Shown here: positions 24,450-34,882 of the stretch, one piece after another
Position numbering within the stretch: position 1 is the stretch's first letter
Layout of the letters: each line of letters begins with the position of its first letter
DNA from: Echinarachnius parma
Taxonomy: Eukaryota; Echinodermata; Echinoidea; Clypeasteroida; Echinarachniidae
DNA length: 64,000 nucleotides
Direction of reading: 5' to 3'
NCBI GenBank assembly: GCA_037951105.1
Contig: JBAMJV010001321.1
Coordinates: 62,001-126,000 of the forward strand
Program-made: the position numbers and the translations under genes
Notes under the pieces: generated by a model
Database searches by the model: none
Seen by the model: the letters and a program-made list of their open reading frames with translations, nothing else
What the model was told of the DNA's origin: nothing

Positions 24450-24860
24450 TCATGGGGACGTTGTTGATAATCTCGGTTCACTAACAAATGCCAGCTCGGA
24501 ATATTGTTTAAGGGAATCAGGGAATGCCTCTAAGGGATTCCATAGGTGTAGGGCAATAATTACCACACAATAGCATGTAATTTTCTTGTCCTTGTTTTGC
24601 AATACAGGGTCATAATCCTGTCTTGCCACCACATTGTAAGGAGATCCTTAATATTTGAATTCCCTGATTTGTAGCTTATTTTGTTTGTAGATAGTGAGCC
24701 CCCCATCTTGACTGAAGTGCTAGTAAATGATGTGCCATGCAGAGCTCCTGTAGCAAATTTCAATCCCAAGTAGTCAATTTAATTTTGCTAGTTTATTATT
24801 TGTGGCAGAATTATACAATTCACATCCCAAATAAATTATTCTGTAATGTAAATGTTCTGT
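24450..24860 (-). pseudogene. LINE ORF2 fragment (post-RT region)
   Basis: Minus-strand frames read LGCELYNSATNNKLAKLN and LGLKFATGALHGTSF, matching the region after reverse transcriptase in the better copy at 27543-29106 (FGCELYDSATN, LGLKIATGALLCTS). At least one frameshift separates the two frames. The flanks (24111-24449, 24861-25199) show no feature. Confidence 0.7.
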
Positions 24861-25199
24861 AAAGCATTGACAAGACCCTAACAATATTTTCAATATGTAC
24901 ATGTAGTTTCCATGACAAATTGAAAAATGTGTTAACCGGGTATACGTAGTTGTGCTGCAATGTCTACTGGGTTTGCTCGCTTGTGTGCGAGGTCGTTTCC
25001 TCAGGACTATTTGTACAATGGTTGATGTAGGTTGTGTGTCACACAGCAGGGTGGGCAACATCTCATTGTGTTAATTCTTGATGACAAACTTACGCTTTCC
25101 TCCGCCAGACCTATATTTACTCATAAAATGAAATAAGGATCAAACTTCAAACTTTAAGTTCTCATTTTTTTTAAATCCTATTATAATATTTCTAGAGGT

Positions 25200-25400
25200 C
25201 CTGGAGAACTTTATGCCCTGGGGAGCAATGAGATGATGTTCACCCCAGCAGTCGGCCATTTTCCCTGAATAAGTTCCACAAGGTCCTTCATCTCATGCAG
25301 GATTGGGATAGGCCGACTGGAGGTTTAGGTTTAGGCTCCAATTCATTTGTAGCCTGGCTGCGATGCTGTGACGGCATACTAATACTGTTGCCGAATCCAT
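25200..25400 (-). pseudogene. SGNH-esterase module fragment
   Basis: The minus strand reads ATVLVCRHSIAARLQ then NLNLQ, matching the first block of the SGNH module at 29590-30055 (ATILVCGHSLAARLQ). Downstream, KMADCWGEHHLIAPQ corresponds to the region after the second block in that copy, so the middle is deleted. Non-functional. Confidence 0.6.
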
Positions 25401-25533
25401 GATACTGAGTACCAATAGCAAGGGGGTCAACAAAAGGGGGAAAAAGGTAAATTATGTAATTAATACATTCATACTTAAAATCATAAATAATAAAATAACA
25501 CAATAGTGATCAGTCAAAAGATAAGTGGTTGCA

Positions 25534-25613
25534 TTTATATAGTTTTGAGATGGTTCCCAATGAATAGTTCTAGAAAAACTCTGATTGGCTGCCAGAGGTT
25601 AGCCTGTGATTGG
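25534..25613 (-). promoter_or_regulatory. CCAAT-CCAAT-TATA module
   Basis: On the minus strand, CCAAT boxes at 25609-25613 and 25584-25588 precede TATAAA at 25534-25539. One of seven copies of the module. An SGNH fragment lies downstream. Confidence 0.5.
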
Positions 25614-26380
25614 TTACCACCCAGTCCTCTTCAAGATGGTACGAATCCGGGTGGGCTCGTGCTGACGCCTACCGACGAAGTTCTTGAATTTCAGAAAACA
25701 CTGGGGACAGACGGATCTGTCCCCGGCGTCAGCATCTGCGACCATGCTTCCAAAAAACAAATAATAGGGTAATAATAGTTTGTTGGAGAGTCGTAGAAGT
25801 CAACTGGTTTCGATGACGACTAACAATGTTTGTAACCAATGTTTGTATAGGGTTTTGATAGGGTTTTAGCCCTGTGTGTTTGTCAAGGTTGGCTGCACAA
25901 GTGTCCTTTGCCTCTTAAAATAGCATCATGTCCTTTATTCCTGTCCTAGTTTTGCCTCTTCCTTTTAGTGGTCATAATCCTGTCTAGCCTGTGATGCAAG
26001 TGGAATCATTCCCACCCCCAGATGGGACTGCCGCCTCATTTGCCAGGAACCTCTTTGTTGCTCCTGATCTGCCAATCTCTTGGTTTAGCCCTAGGTTAAG
26101 AGGTGCGTATAAGCTCAGCCCCCTTGACCGACTTGAATATAATAGATAGTTGGCATTGTGCAACACCATCTATGATATTACAAGTTACACACCTCATATC
26201 AAGTTTAAGGCCAAGTAAATATTAGTCTCCCAATCTAGCTTTCCCAAGACGAAGTCGATGGAGGATTACCTTGATTCACCGACTGGGTCCCTCATACTTA
26301 CCTGAGGTTCTATATAATAGAGGGAGCGTCCCCTCTCAGATGAGTCCCTCTATTTTGCCACATTTGCATGATTATTTATT

Positions 26381-26609
26381 ATGCCTCCGCCAACGAAGTG
26401 GCCGGAGGCATTATGTTTTCGGGTTGTCCGTCCTTGGGAGCCAGTGTAGCCATCAAAGTTTGGTCTACATATGTCAAGGTCACAGAACTCAAAATATATA
26501 TATCACAAAAAAAAAAAAATTCAGTGCACGTTATTTTGGGCTTGATCTTGAAAATTGCGTCATAGCGGAGGCATAATTTTCGACGGCGCGCAGTCGAAGA
26601 TCCATCTAG
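26381..26609 (+). mobile_element. Short Helentron-like (HINE) element
   Basis: Begins ATGCCTCCGCCAACGAAGTGG with a TGCCTCCG/CGGAGGCA hairpin, and ends with a hairpin around GCGCGCAGTCGAA followed by CTAG. It lacks the ~151-bp central repeats of the copies at 37172 and 38300. Comparison with the unoccupied LINE at about 62870 shows insertion between T and T with no target duplication beyond one base, as expected for Helentron-type elements. Confidence 0.7.
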
Positions 26610-26748
26610 TTTTTATTCTATTTTTAGCATCAACTAGTGTATTAAATACCTTGGCTTGTACATTTTCTTGTAACAAAGCATCTTTAGCGAGTTGATCAAC
26701 TGTTTTGTTCCCTGGAGTTCCACAATGTGCTGGTATCCAGGCAAACAT

Positions 26749-27542
26749 GAGGGTGGTTGTGGTAGTGGTGGTGGTGGTGGTGACTTGCCATTATGGTTAT
26801 CTGCCATCTATACCTGTAATAATCTTCAATATTATATCTGTTTCTCACTGATCAGTAAGTCAAGTAAGTAAGATCAAGTCAAGATCTCAAACATTCGGAC
26901 AGCGTTTTGGAACCATCTGTTTGAATATGAAAATAATCCTTCACAAAGGGTCTCTTAAAAGTCTCTTAATTTTCAAGCTATACAGTAACTGTTTCTGACG
27001 AAAATCATAAACAGATCCACAAAAAGGTCCACAAAGTAGTCACTACAGAGTGAGTCAGAAAAAATGTCCCATCTTTTAAAAGTTGTGGCCAGACATGTCT
27101 TTTGTATAGGCCAGACATATCATGACTGTCTATGAGCACTCGTATTTTACACTGTTTCTAGTATTCTCTTATATATAGAAACATTATACACTATACTCAG
27201 ACCATGCCATTAGTATGGGTTTTAGCATTATATATTTATACATTTTGCATACTCATATTAATTATTGCAATACCCTCATTTACGCTCGGCGTTCTCACAT
27301 AGTTAAAACCTAGAGTGAGGCCACCATGCCTTACCCATTTTCTAATTTTTATTTTAAAAAGTATTATAATGTCCAGTCTGTTTAATATATTTCAATAAAA
27401 TTACAAAATTGCACTTATTAAATATATCTCTAATCGTCAATTCAATGACCTGCCAGTCGTCCTATTCTCGTCAGAAGTGTTGTAATCATGTTAGTATTTA
27501 AGAAGATGATTCAATGACCTTCATATTTCATTGTATCGGGAG
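26749..27542. other. No gene seen; GGT microsatellite
   Basis: A GGT-rich run lies at about 26752-26783; the rest is AT-rich and non-coding. Confidence 0.6.
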
Positions 27543-29106
27543 TCATCGATTTATTGCAATTACTAAATAATAACCACTTGTCAACTGAAAAAAGCCACAA
27601 ATAGTTAACTCTTCTCTTTGTTTATCATATTTCATACAATATAACAAAAAGTGTGCTACATTCCCAACTATATGGCATGATTCACATAAATTATGAGTAC
27701 GTTTTCCCATCATATAATAGAAATCTTCTATGTCCAAGTCTAAGTCTGTGATACAGTACTTCTTCTTTTCTACAGGGTTAGGCTTCGTCCAAGGGTGGAT
27801 TGCTCCCACCTATTTTGCCAAGCATCCCTATATACACGTCTACATATATTTTTACACTCTTGTAGATTCAATGGAATCATAATATCTATATTCTTATGTG
27901 TCGAGGCACTTAATTGTGGCTAGCTTGTCCGCCATCTCATTGCCTGGGATGCCACAATGAGATGGGATCCAAGCCAGCTCAATAAAGTGCCCTAGGTTAC
28001 GTAAGTGTGTATTTTTAATAATAATTTCTTTTATAATATTTGACTGGCTCTTCCATGGGTTATTTTTTATCGTTGCGGTCCCCCTCTGCCTCTGAGACCA
28101 GAGAAATTGTGACGGCCACCTCCTCTACTCCTTCTGTTTCTGTCTCAAAGCTTACTGTGACCAGTAAGTCCTTGAATAGTATGGCCATTTGTTCTGCTCT
28201 ACAAATGGATACTGGAGACAATTTTTTTTTAATTGTTTTTGTTTTTTGTATAGGGTATATATACAGCTGCTGCTGTGTCTTTATTATACAGGTTTTTTTA
28301 ACCATCCGTATATACATGAATATTCTTTTTCCAAGTATCATTTATGAAATTAAGAGATATTTCTCTTTTTTCATTCTCACAATCCTGAGCACTACAATAA
28401 TCATGTATAATCATGTTTATTGGTGGTACTTGTAAGTGCCAGTGTGGTATTCTATTAATCTCAACTTTTTGAATCTCAGTAATCTCTTCTATAATGTCTA
28501 TATTACTTCTTATTGCTAGAGATTTATCTTGATCTCCATATCCCACCATTTTAACAATATCATCCTGTATACAAGGGGTATACAAATCATCATATAATTT
28601 ACAATCAAGTAAACTTTTTACATAGCATTTATATCTATATATTTGGGTATTTTGTCTTATATCCAGCAGGGGCTCTGAGCATTCGACTTGTAGTGCTTGT
28701 AGTGAGGTACACAGTAGGGCTCCTGTAGCTATTTTTAGCCCCAGATACTGTATTGAGTTTAATTTCAATAACAATATATTAGTGGCGGAGTCATACAATT
28801 CACATCCAAAGTCCAATATGGGTCTAACTAAAGCTCTATATAGCATTAACAATGTCCTCCTGTCAGGTCCCAGCTCATACCAGAAATACATCGTAGGAAA
28901 TTTAGGCGTTTTCTACATCTACCTACTATATTATCTATATGGATTTTCCATGTCAACCTTGTATCTAGCGTCATACCCAAATACTTATATTGTGTTACAC
29001 TTTCCAATTTAACATCGTATATTCTAATGTCTGTGTCCTGGCGGAGTTTCTTTTTAGTGAAGACCATCACCTTTGTAAAGTTCAAATTTGAAATTTCTAA
29101 AAACAA
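27543..29106 (-). pseudogene. LINE ORF2 fragment: RT end, RNase H, zinc knuckle
   Basis: Minus-strand order: the end of reverse transcriptase (YKYLGMTLDTRLTWKIHID, then YRALVRPILDFGCELYDSA), a linker, RNase H pieces (KKNIHVYTDG; VSICRAEQMAI; ELAWIPSHCGIPGNEMADKL) and the C-terminal knuckle (LCESCHIVGNVAHFLLYC, a Cys-x2-Cys...His-x4-Cys). RNase H after RT places the family in the I/Jockey group of non-LTR elements. Endonuclease and the catalytic FADD part of RT are missing (5' truncation at 29106). Frameshifts separate the RNase H blocks, and part of RNase H is replaced by unrelated sequence near 28100-28180. Inactive. Confidence 0.85.
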
Positions 29107-29589
29107 ATGTTTATGACGTTATAGATGACGTCACAGACTGCATGTGACATAAATCACTTTTTTTTAAGTATGGAACGCCGACGGCAAAAAGTTGCATGAA
29201 ATTTACCTTTTTTGCCCAACCAAAAAAATTTCTTTGAACAAAAAAGTGTGGTATAGCAATATAGGCACATATTTCAAAGCTATAAACCTGAATCAAAGCC
29301 AGGATTTTACTATACCTTTAATCCTGAGAGTGGCCTATGTGGTCACATCTGTAACCACATTTCCCTGCATTTTGTATTCAATTGTACAAGGGAAACTGAA
29401 GTCCTGTCCGTCAAATAAGGAAGCATCCGCTTGGAAAGATGTTCCGTTTTCCAGGATAGCTTCGATCATGGACCTAATTAAAAAGTATCATAAAATAATA
29501 CATATTATAAGTGTCTGTGATAGACTTATTAGTACTGATATATTTTGTATCTAAACAGCAGTAGAACAAGGTATTTTTTTTCCATCAGT
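29107..29589. other. No gene seen
   Basis: Sequence upstream of the LINE truncation. An open frame on the plus strand (29192-29554) shows no recognised motif. Confidence 0.5.
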
Positions 29590-30055
29590 ACCGTAATATG
29601 GAAGGGGATTAACTAACCTGGCCCGACTGTGCCTCCAGAAGGTGGAGTTCTGGGGTAGATAACTCTGCAGTGGCGTTTGTAAGTTTAATTTTTTCATTAA
29701 ACACACCAACTGAGCAATCTTGAAGGCGGGTCTTGGCCCTGGGGAGCAGTGACATAACAGTCACTCGCGCGGTCGGCCATTTCTCCAGTATGAGTTTGAC
29801 TAGGTCCCTTAGCTCACACAGGACTGGGATTGGCCGACCGCGCGGGTGTGCCAGGTCATTCTGCCTGATTTGAATGATTACGACTTTTGGGGGGGTGGAT
29901 TGACTGCATGTGCATCAAAATACTGTGATAAATTGTCGAGAAATGTGTGCCCCTCCTCTGGTAATATATTGAATAGTCTCATCTTGGAGGTTCAAGTTTA
30001 AGGCTGTGGTTCTCTGTAGTCTTGCAGCTAGGCTGTGCCCGCATACAAGAATGGT
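29590..30055 (-). pseudogene. SGNH/GDSL-type esterase module, retroelement-associated
   Basis: From ATG at about 30053 the minus strand reads MATILVCGHSLAARLQ (block I with GHS in place of GDS, the serine kept), then, after a one-base frame change in a C-run near 29893, VVIIQIRQNDLAHP (block III, Asn-Asp) and RVTVMSLLPRAKTR. SGNH esterases of this kind are known in ORF1 proteins of CR1-like retrotransposons. The final DxxH block is not seen. It lies about 300 bp downstream of an ORF2 C-terminus (30359-31335) on the same strand. Confidence 0.7.
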
Positions 30056-30199
30056 GGCCATTGCTAAAATCATAAATAAAAATAACATAAAATTGTTTCA
30101 CCAGAATGAATGAAAAAAAATGCAAATTATAAGTAAATATAGACTATTTCTTGTCATAATTAAAATATATGCCTTACTAAATTGTGACCTGAATAACCT

Positions 30200-30345
30200 G
30201 AGTAAGTACTTTGCCCTGGGTCTCCCGCCGCGAGGGAAGTTTCCAGTAAATTACTCATAAATATTTTTACTGCATAAATAACTTCACATTATACAGGTAC
30301 TTTTCCCTGGGTCTCCCACCACGAGGGAAGTTTACAGTACATTAT
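30200..30345. repeat. Two-copy ~95-bp direct repeat
   Basis: CCCTGGGTCTCCCGCCGCGA (about 30212) recurs with small changes at about 30307, together with flanking GAGGGAAGTTTMCAGTA. It sits between the LINE C-terminus and the SGNH module. Confidence 0.75.
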
Positions 30346-30358
30346 ACATGTGAGTGTC

Positions 30359-31335
30359 TTAAATATAAGTCATTAAATGGGCAGTATTAACTAATTTAAA
30401 TATCTCTTTAATTGTAAGTTCGTACACTCCCATTTCTAATTTCATTTTTCTATATTTAGGGCAATATAATAAATAATGGGCAACATCATCCTTGATGTTG
30501 CAATTTAAACATACCATGTACGAGGGGCGTTCAATAAGTTCATAGCCCAACCATGAAGGAGCAGGAAGTTGGTTTACCTAATGTTGTGTATGCAATGTTG
30601 CAACCTTCACATGGTCAGTGGTGCAACGCCAGGTCAGTTGTATTCTGTTTCTGATCTAGACAGGCTTTTATTGATGCAATGTTCATTAAAAGTCACTTGC
30701 AAAATGTTGGAAAATGAAGCAATGCAAGTTGTTGAGAGACATATGCTGCTCGAGGACAATGTGCCTGCTCACAAGAGCCAGGTGACTTTTGAAAAGCTAA
30801 TAACGGCGGGATTGGTTTGTTAATGATTCTCCTTATCCCCCAAAACTGGCATCGTTAGATCTCTTCTGACATATGAAGAAACAATCCCAAGATTGTGATT
30901 TTCAGGCGGATAATGAGACACAATCTGCCAATATGTAGGTTTTTGAGAGGTCTTTAAGAGACTTCTTCAAGGAGGCCCTTGAGGCCATCAGGAAAAATTC
31001 CGAAAAGCTCTTGGCTGTACATCAGTATTATATGGATGAAAGAACACCTGTATATATTAATCGATGTTGCACCTTGACTCCTTCAAGGTTGGGCTATGAA
31101 CTTATTGAACGCCCCTCGTATGATTGTAATCCAATCAAATAATAATAATCACCTAAACATACTTTACCAAGCCTGAGTCGATGAAGTAATACTTCTTTTC
31201 TACGATTATTACAATTTATTTCTTTAACTTTATTTATTTGTGGTTCTATATAATATAAAAGTCGGCCCCTTTCAGATGTTTCCCATCTAGTTTGCCATTT
31301 TCTATAATGTTCTTCTCTACATTTATTTTTTAATC
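30359..31335 (-). pseudogene. LINE ORF2 C-terminal domain, split by a mariner element
   Basis: With the mariner element (30521-31118) set aside, one minus-strand frame is open from about 31330 to 30359: WQTRWETSERGRLLYYIEP, LLHRLRLGKVCLGDYYY, then MVCLNCNIKDDVAHYLLYC and PKYRKMKLEMGVYEL. The Cys-x2-Cys-x8-His-x4-Cys knuckle is intact. The frame continues on both sides of the TA target, so the domain was probably open when the mariner element inserted. The upstream part of ORF2 is missing. Confidence 0.8.
30521..31118 (+). mobile_element. 598-bp deleted mariner element
   Basis: Perfect TIRs CGAGGGGCGTTCAATAAGTT and complement, continuing to about 30 bp, flanked by TA (30519-30520, 31119-31120). 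The interior keeps a broken transposase: LLEDNVPAHKSQVTFEKLI corresponds to the mariner region around the second catalytic Asp, and frames further right carry C-terminal remnants. Internal deletion and stops make it non-autonomous. Confidence 0.9.
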
Positions 31336-31343
31336 ATTATAAT

Positions 31344-31440
31344 TAGAGCTGAGTCAAATCGAATGGCTATTCGATATCCGACCGTGAAGGTCGGATACCG
31401 AAAACAAATTTTCGGATATGAATATCCGAAAAAAAAAAAT
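31344..31440. mobile_element. hAT-type end, one terminus only
   Basis: TAGAGCTGAGTCAAATCG followed by GATATCCGACCGTGAAGGTC parallels the left end of the element at 22012. No matching right end was found, so it is truncated or interrupted near 31440. Confidence 0.55.
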
Positions 31441-31713
31441 TTAAAAAAAAATGTCCCGGCAGAGGCAGGCCAGTCGGGCGGCCACCGATTCGGCGCACAC
31501 CCCCCTGCCCGCGGTGTCATTTCCCCCTATTTGGAGAATGACGCCTTTGGGGTGCTCGTCCGAAGCTCCCGCTGCAGGGGGGCCAGATGCTTTCAATCGT
31601 GGCCCCCGATCTCCCCAAGAACTTGATTGTGTCTTGTTCCAGTCCCATATTCCATGGTGCATACATGCTAAAACGTCTGATTTGGCTGGGGCCTGCGATG
31701 AGCGTTCCTGCAT
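31441..31713 (-). pseudogene. SGNH-esterase fragment
   Basis: The minus strand reads AAGASDEHPKGVILQIGGND followed by an arginine/alanine-rich stretch. HPKGVILQIGGND matches block III of the SGNH pair at 50690-51780 (NPKGIILQIGGND). It is GC-rich against its surroundings, with no block I or DxxH block. Confidence 0.65.
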
Positions 31714-32394
31714 TCTAAATATTTTCCTTTTGTTCTTCTTTTCTATCTATATATTTATTTATTATCAATACTTCTTGATATATTTATATTATTTATAACA
31801 CCATTATATACACTCATTTTATATATCATATATTATTCACATAATAATATTTACCCTTTTCGCTCCCAACATAGACAACCCATACCAATTTGCAGGTCAT
31901 TGTGCATACCTGCATGGTTGATATTGGTTAGGGCCAATCTATCCACTAGAAACTGCTAGAAACTGCTTTATGCTTGCCCTATATAATAAATTAAGGAAGC
32001 AAACAAAAACATTTCATAAACAACCACAATGTAATACAATACTTTCACCAAGTACTTAACAAGTACGAGTACACCCAGACTCCCTCCTCTGGTGTACATT
32101 ATAAAGCATCATATTTCCCTGTGTTCTTAATATATTTTATCAAATAATTAAAGTTGCATAATTTAAAAATATCTCTAATTGATAAATTTGCAACTTTTAT
32201 ATCTTTCTTCAATATTTGTCTTTCCTCATCATGTAGAGTACAATATAATAATTAATGATATATATTATCCACAATATGGCATGTTTCACACAAATTGTGT
32301 GGTAATTGTCCAATATTAAAATAATAGTCTGGTAACCGTTCCTGTCCCATTCTATAAAATAAAAGATAGTGAGAGAGAGAGAGAATTTAAATTT
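31714..32394. other. No gene seen
   Basis: Very AT-rich; a short GA run near 32370. Confidence 0.55.
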
Positions 32395-32830
32395 AAATGA
32401 CGACGCAGTCAACATTGACTATTTACGCCATGTCAATATAATTTAAGCCAAAGGCCAAAAAAACAAATACACAATTTATATTATAATTATTTCCTCCGTT
32501 TGAGAAACCAATGAACAAGACTCCCGCCTCACTCATTGGATTCCTCATTGGAGGCCTATATCTCTTAATCCATCACTTATTTACAATGTTATTTTCCCTA
32601 TGAGGCACACAACCAACCATGTCTGGACGAGGAAGACATAGCAGGTGCAGGACCTCAAAATCCAAGAGGGGGGGGGAAGAGGGCAAGGCGTTTAGCACCC
32701 GACTAGTGCCGCAGCGCAAGTACGGGGAAACGTGGAAACGTGGGAAAACGTGCCACGGGGAAACGTGGCTGCGTCCTAGGGTGCCAAACGAGGGTGCACT
32801 CCCTGTCTCCTTGCAAGTCCTCAGATTGGG
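32395..32830 (-). repeat. Repeated LINE-associated segment, copy 1
   Basis: Shares with 34285-34645 the landmarks ATTTAAATTTAAAT, ATTGACTATTTACGCCAT, GACTCCCGCCTCACTCA and, at the right, a minus-strand GGAGACAGGGAGTGC that begins the SGNH module elsewhere (51775). It lies directly downstream of the ORF1 remnant. Confidence 0.7.
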
Positions 32831-33466
32831 TCTGTGTGGCTGCATTGAAATAGTTTGATGCTGGGTCTGTCTTTGTGGTTTAGGCTTGGGGACAATTACA
32901 CTTCTAGGGATCTTACTTCCCAAATTCGCCTGGGGAGCGCTTTTGGTCGCTTCTTGATATTTTGGCGTGCTAGCCACAGGGTTACTAACAATACAAGGCG
33001 CTTGTTCTGCAATATGCGGCTGCGCTTGCAGAGGCTCAGCTTGCTGCAGTGGCTGTGCTTGTATCCGTGTATTTTTGTAATGCTTCTTAGCAGCTGCATC
33101 TGCATAATTAAGTTTATTCGTCATTTTAATGGCCTGAATCTTTTGGGCGGTCTTATATTGTGGGCAGCCCTTGTACGCTGCACTGTGCGCTCCCCCACAA
33201 TGTGCACATTTTGGATTCTCCTTCTCCACACAATCCTTCCATTCATGATCCCCAGAGCACGCTGGGCATCTATTTTTACCTTTGCAAAACGCCTGGGTGT
33301 GGCCGAAGCGTTGACATTTAAAGCAACGTGCCACTGGGGGTATGTAGTCATGCATTTTTTTTTCGTACCCAAACATGATGTGGGTCGGTAGCTCTTTTTC
33401 AAAGTAGAGCAGTACGGCCATAGTTGGTCTCCCGCCAAACCCTAATGAGTTGGTAGATAAGTTATA
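32831..33466 (-). pseudogene. LINE ORF1 (gag-like) with three zinc knuckles, 5'-truncated
   Basis: The frame reads VLLYFEKELPTHIMFGYEKK, then ARCFKCQRFGHTQAFC, CPACSGDHEWKDC and CAHCGGAHSAAYKGC: three CCHC-type knuckles as in nucleic-acid-binding ORF1 proteins of Jockey/I elements. A Gln/Pro/Ala-rich tail follows (QAQPLQQAEPLQAQP). This copy retains more of the tail (SKIPRSVIVPKPKPQ) than the copies at 49, 57 and 61 kb. The frame runs on into non-ORF1 sequence at both ends (33622 to 32573), so the apparent 349-codon protein is chimeric. The N-terminal third is replaced by the CCAAT/TATA module. Confidence 0.8.
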
Positions 33467-33470
33467 TATA

Positions 33471-33542
33471 TCCTCTTGAGTGTTCCAAATCAATTCTCCT
33501 TGAAGTACTCTGATTGGCTGCCAGAGGCTAGCTTGTGATTGG
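33471..33542 (-). promoter_or_regulatory. CCAAT-CCAAT-TATA module
   Basis: Minus-strand CCAAT at 33538-33542 and 33513-33517, then TATATATAAC at 33471-33480. Directly upstream of the truncated ORF1. Confidence 0.5.
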
Positions 33543-33545
33543 TTA

Positions 33546-34284
33546 CCTCCTAGACTGCCTGAGGAAGCTTGGTCATGGTTTGCTGCACAAGTGTCCATTT
33601 GCAAGGAGGTCCTTATTCCCATTCCCTGTATGACACTTGAACTGAACTGAACTGCAACATAACATTAAACAGTGTAAAAAGTATCATGGATTAGGATGGT
33701 TTCATATCTCATGTAGATCTCAATGATGGGAGGATCTGTTTTGTCAATTGATGTCCTGTATTTGTTTGTCACAACTAAATACAACTGATACCGTACGTAC
33801 CTCTTCGACACTCCCAGTGATTGAAATTCTCCGTTTCACTCATGTTCTTTGTATGTCCCCAATTTTCAGCTGCTAAAAATACCCATCCACCTTTTTCTTG
33901 TGGCATGCAATGCACTGTAAATACAATGTAAGGCAATCCACAATCTTTCACTCACATATATAATATGACAATTGTAATATAATCGAAAATCTCAAATGAA
34001 ATATAATACTATAAATCACAAACATTTACTGATTACTGACCGAAGAAGAAGATCTCTGAGACTCTGGCTCGGATTCCTCGATCTGGGCTCTAGCCGTCAA
34101 GAAACAGAACTAGTACTATACAGAAATAGAAAAGCCATATATATAATATAACGAACTATAAATTAAGAAATTAAACTAACTATGGCTGCTGCACGAATGC
34201 AGCAACCGAAAAAGAATAATTCCCGCACCACCACTGAAGAACACATCCGCTCTCAGTGAATACTACTAAAGTGAATCATAGTTA
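33546..34284. other. LINE-flank repeat; no gene seen
   Basis: 33546-33760 is a paralogue of 58642-58825, ending in GATCTGTTTTGTCAATTGATGTCCTG, which is the unoccupied counterpart of the E3 insertion site. The remainder is AT-rich. Confidence 0.6.
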
Positions 34285-34645
34285 GTTAGTTAATTTAAAT
34301 TTAAATTGCGACGCAGTCATAATTGACTATTTACGCCATATCAATATAATTTGGCTAAGGCCAATAAAAAAGCAAAGGGAAAAAAACGTTTATATACAAG
34401 TCAAAATTATTATTCTAATTACATTCTCCATTTGAGAAATCAGTGAACGGGACTCCCGCCTCACTCACTGGATTCCTCGTTGGAGGGGGGGGGGGGGGGG
34501 GGGGGTCAAGGCGTTTAGCACCACACTAGTGCCGCAGCACTAGTTCACGGAGGCCACGAAAAAACCCCAGATCATGCTGGAGGAAACGTGGTTGCGTCCT
34601 AGGGTACTAAACGAGGGCGCACTCCCTGTCTCCTTGGGGAAAAAA
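34285..34645 (-). repeat. Repeated LINE-associated segment, copy 2, with G-run
   Basis: Direct repeat of 32395-32830. A run of about 22 G (34484-34505) separates the GACTCCCGCC part from the GTGCTAAACGCC part. 34646-34770 is AT-rich and featureless. Confidence 0.7.
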
Positions 34646-34882
34646 AGAAGAAGAAAAAAATGCATCAATAAATGCATAAATAAATGTGTAATATATGAAT
34701 TAATTTTATTATCAAATAAAATTTGAATCAAATTATAACAAATAACGTATAGTAGTATATAAACTCATAAATACAGACTGTCCCAGAAAAAACGAAACCG
34801 GGTTTCATGGCAGAAATGTTATGTTATAATGAATAATTTCCTTGATATATATGTGTCTGAAAAGCTCTGTGTCTCTTCTTTC

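Larger units (their letters stand above)
25506..26748 (-). mobile_element. 5'-truncated I/Jockey-like LINE copy
   Basis: On the minus strand it runs from an RNase H remnant (AWIPAHCGTPGNKTVDQLAK at about 26690-26748) through the ORF2 C-terminus and a long 3' region to TGATCA at 25506. Sequence is shared with the copies at 53316 and 62225. About 250 bp at 25640-25880 is absent from those copies and is probably a small insertion with palindromic GGACAGACGGATCTGTCC. A Helentron-like element interrupts it at 26381-26609. Truncated, hence dead. Confidence 0.75.

Noticed and set aside
28060..28435. 131-codon plus-strand frame with hydrophobic segments as a membrane protein
   Set aside because: It is antisense to LINE RNase H and linker sequence, and no supporting motif is seen.
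32573..33622. A single 349-residue protein
   Set aside because: Only the middle is LINE ORF1; the N-terminus reads through the CCAAT/TATA module and the C-terminus through unrelated repeat, so the frame is a chance fusion.
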